Below are positions 51,429-51,445 of a stretch of 51,445 nt of DNA, piece after piece. Under the pieces are notes generated by a model, which saw nothing but the letters and a program-made list of their open reading frames with translations, searched no databases and was not told the origin of the DNA. This stretch comes from Candidatus Tayloriibacteriota bacterium. Its GTDB lineage: Bacteria > Patescibacteriota > Minisyncoccia > Phycocordibacterales > CAIRYW01. The position numbers were made by a program, and so were the translations under genes. How positions within the stretch are numbered: position 1 is the stretch's first letter; the number at the start of each line of letters is the position of its first letter. The stretch spans positions 135,262-186,706 of the forward strand of contig JAQBQZ010000007.1 in NCBI GenBank assembly GCA_028286725.1. Reading direction: 5' to 3'.

Positions 51429-51445
51429 ACTAAATATATATTTAT

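Noticed and set aside
1-51445. Alternative genetic code with UGA as glycine (as in Gracilibacteria/SR1)
   Set aside because: TGA ends several well-bounded genes, for example at 7523-7525 and 29165-29167, and no in-frame TGA interrupts conserved genes.

Overview
This AT-rich window (I estimate 36-38% G+C by eye) reads as a chromosomal segment of a streamlined Candidate Phyla Radiation bacterium (Patescibacteria), most likely Parcubacteria-like. The reasons are very short intergenic gaps, almost all genes on one strand, trimmed tRNA synthetases (AlaRS without C-Ala, AspRS without GAD domain, LeuRS with a NUDIX insert), small stand-alone domain proteins, few visible Shine-Dalgarno sites, and many surface proteins of unknown role. 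TGA acts as a stop (for example at 7523-7525), so the code is standard. I see no rRNA, tRNA, IS element or CRISPR array. The lineage is inferred from gene content, not from a database search.

Layout. 1-12640: leuS (5' truncated), a sigma-region-4/HARE-HTH regulator, a membrane-anchored protein resembling the N-terminal part of CPR secretion ATPases, mltG, mnmA, small orphans, a mini alkyltransferase, alaS, then a PilM/FtsA-like protein with a membrane-anchored partner. 12695-16744: infA, rpmJ, rpsM, rpsK, rpsD, rpoA, rplQ, rplM, rpsI. 17058-21594: grpE, dnaK, dnaJ with two small orphans, one on the minus strand. 21744-26778: a small multi-TM protein, an ALDH-like protein with a class I LysRS-like tail, an orphan histidine kinase, trpS. 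26817-31451: a compact T-box riboswitch, aspS, two small membrane proteins, scpA, scpB and a D,D-carboxypeptidase. 31481-34816: mraY, ftsW, murG. 35065-40983: gltX, an EnvC-like M23 peptidase, a Cas4/AddB-like nuclease and a PIF1-like helicase. 41147-51378: secreted and membrane proteins (Ig-like/peptidoglycan-binding, CAP, CBS transporter, TspO, Smr, aquaporin, eight-cysteine protein) and, at 46556-49560, an AT-richer insert encoding a GIY-YIG/DUF2075 helicase/S24 peptidase split by a frameshift, followed by a two-TM protein.

Three signals stand out. (1) The aspS leader appears to be a complete but very small T-box: a hairpin of under 30 nt with GACGAC in its loop, a textbook antiterminator with UGGC matching the expected tRNA-Asp 3' end, and an overlapping intrinsic terminator. 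(2) At least eight genes have a -10 hexamer ending exactly 7 nt before the start codon, often with an extended TGN, which predicts leaderless mRNAs. (3) The GIY-YIG/helicase/S24 locus plus its membrane partner looks like a self-cleavage-regulated nucleic-acid system, possibly defensive. The ALDH fusion, the LeuRS insert and several hairpin elements are further leads.
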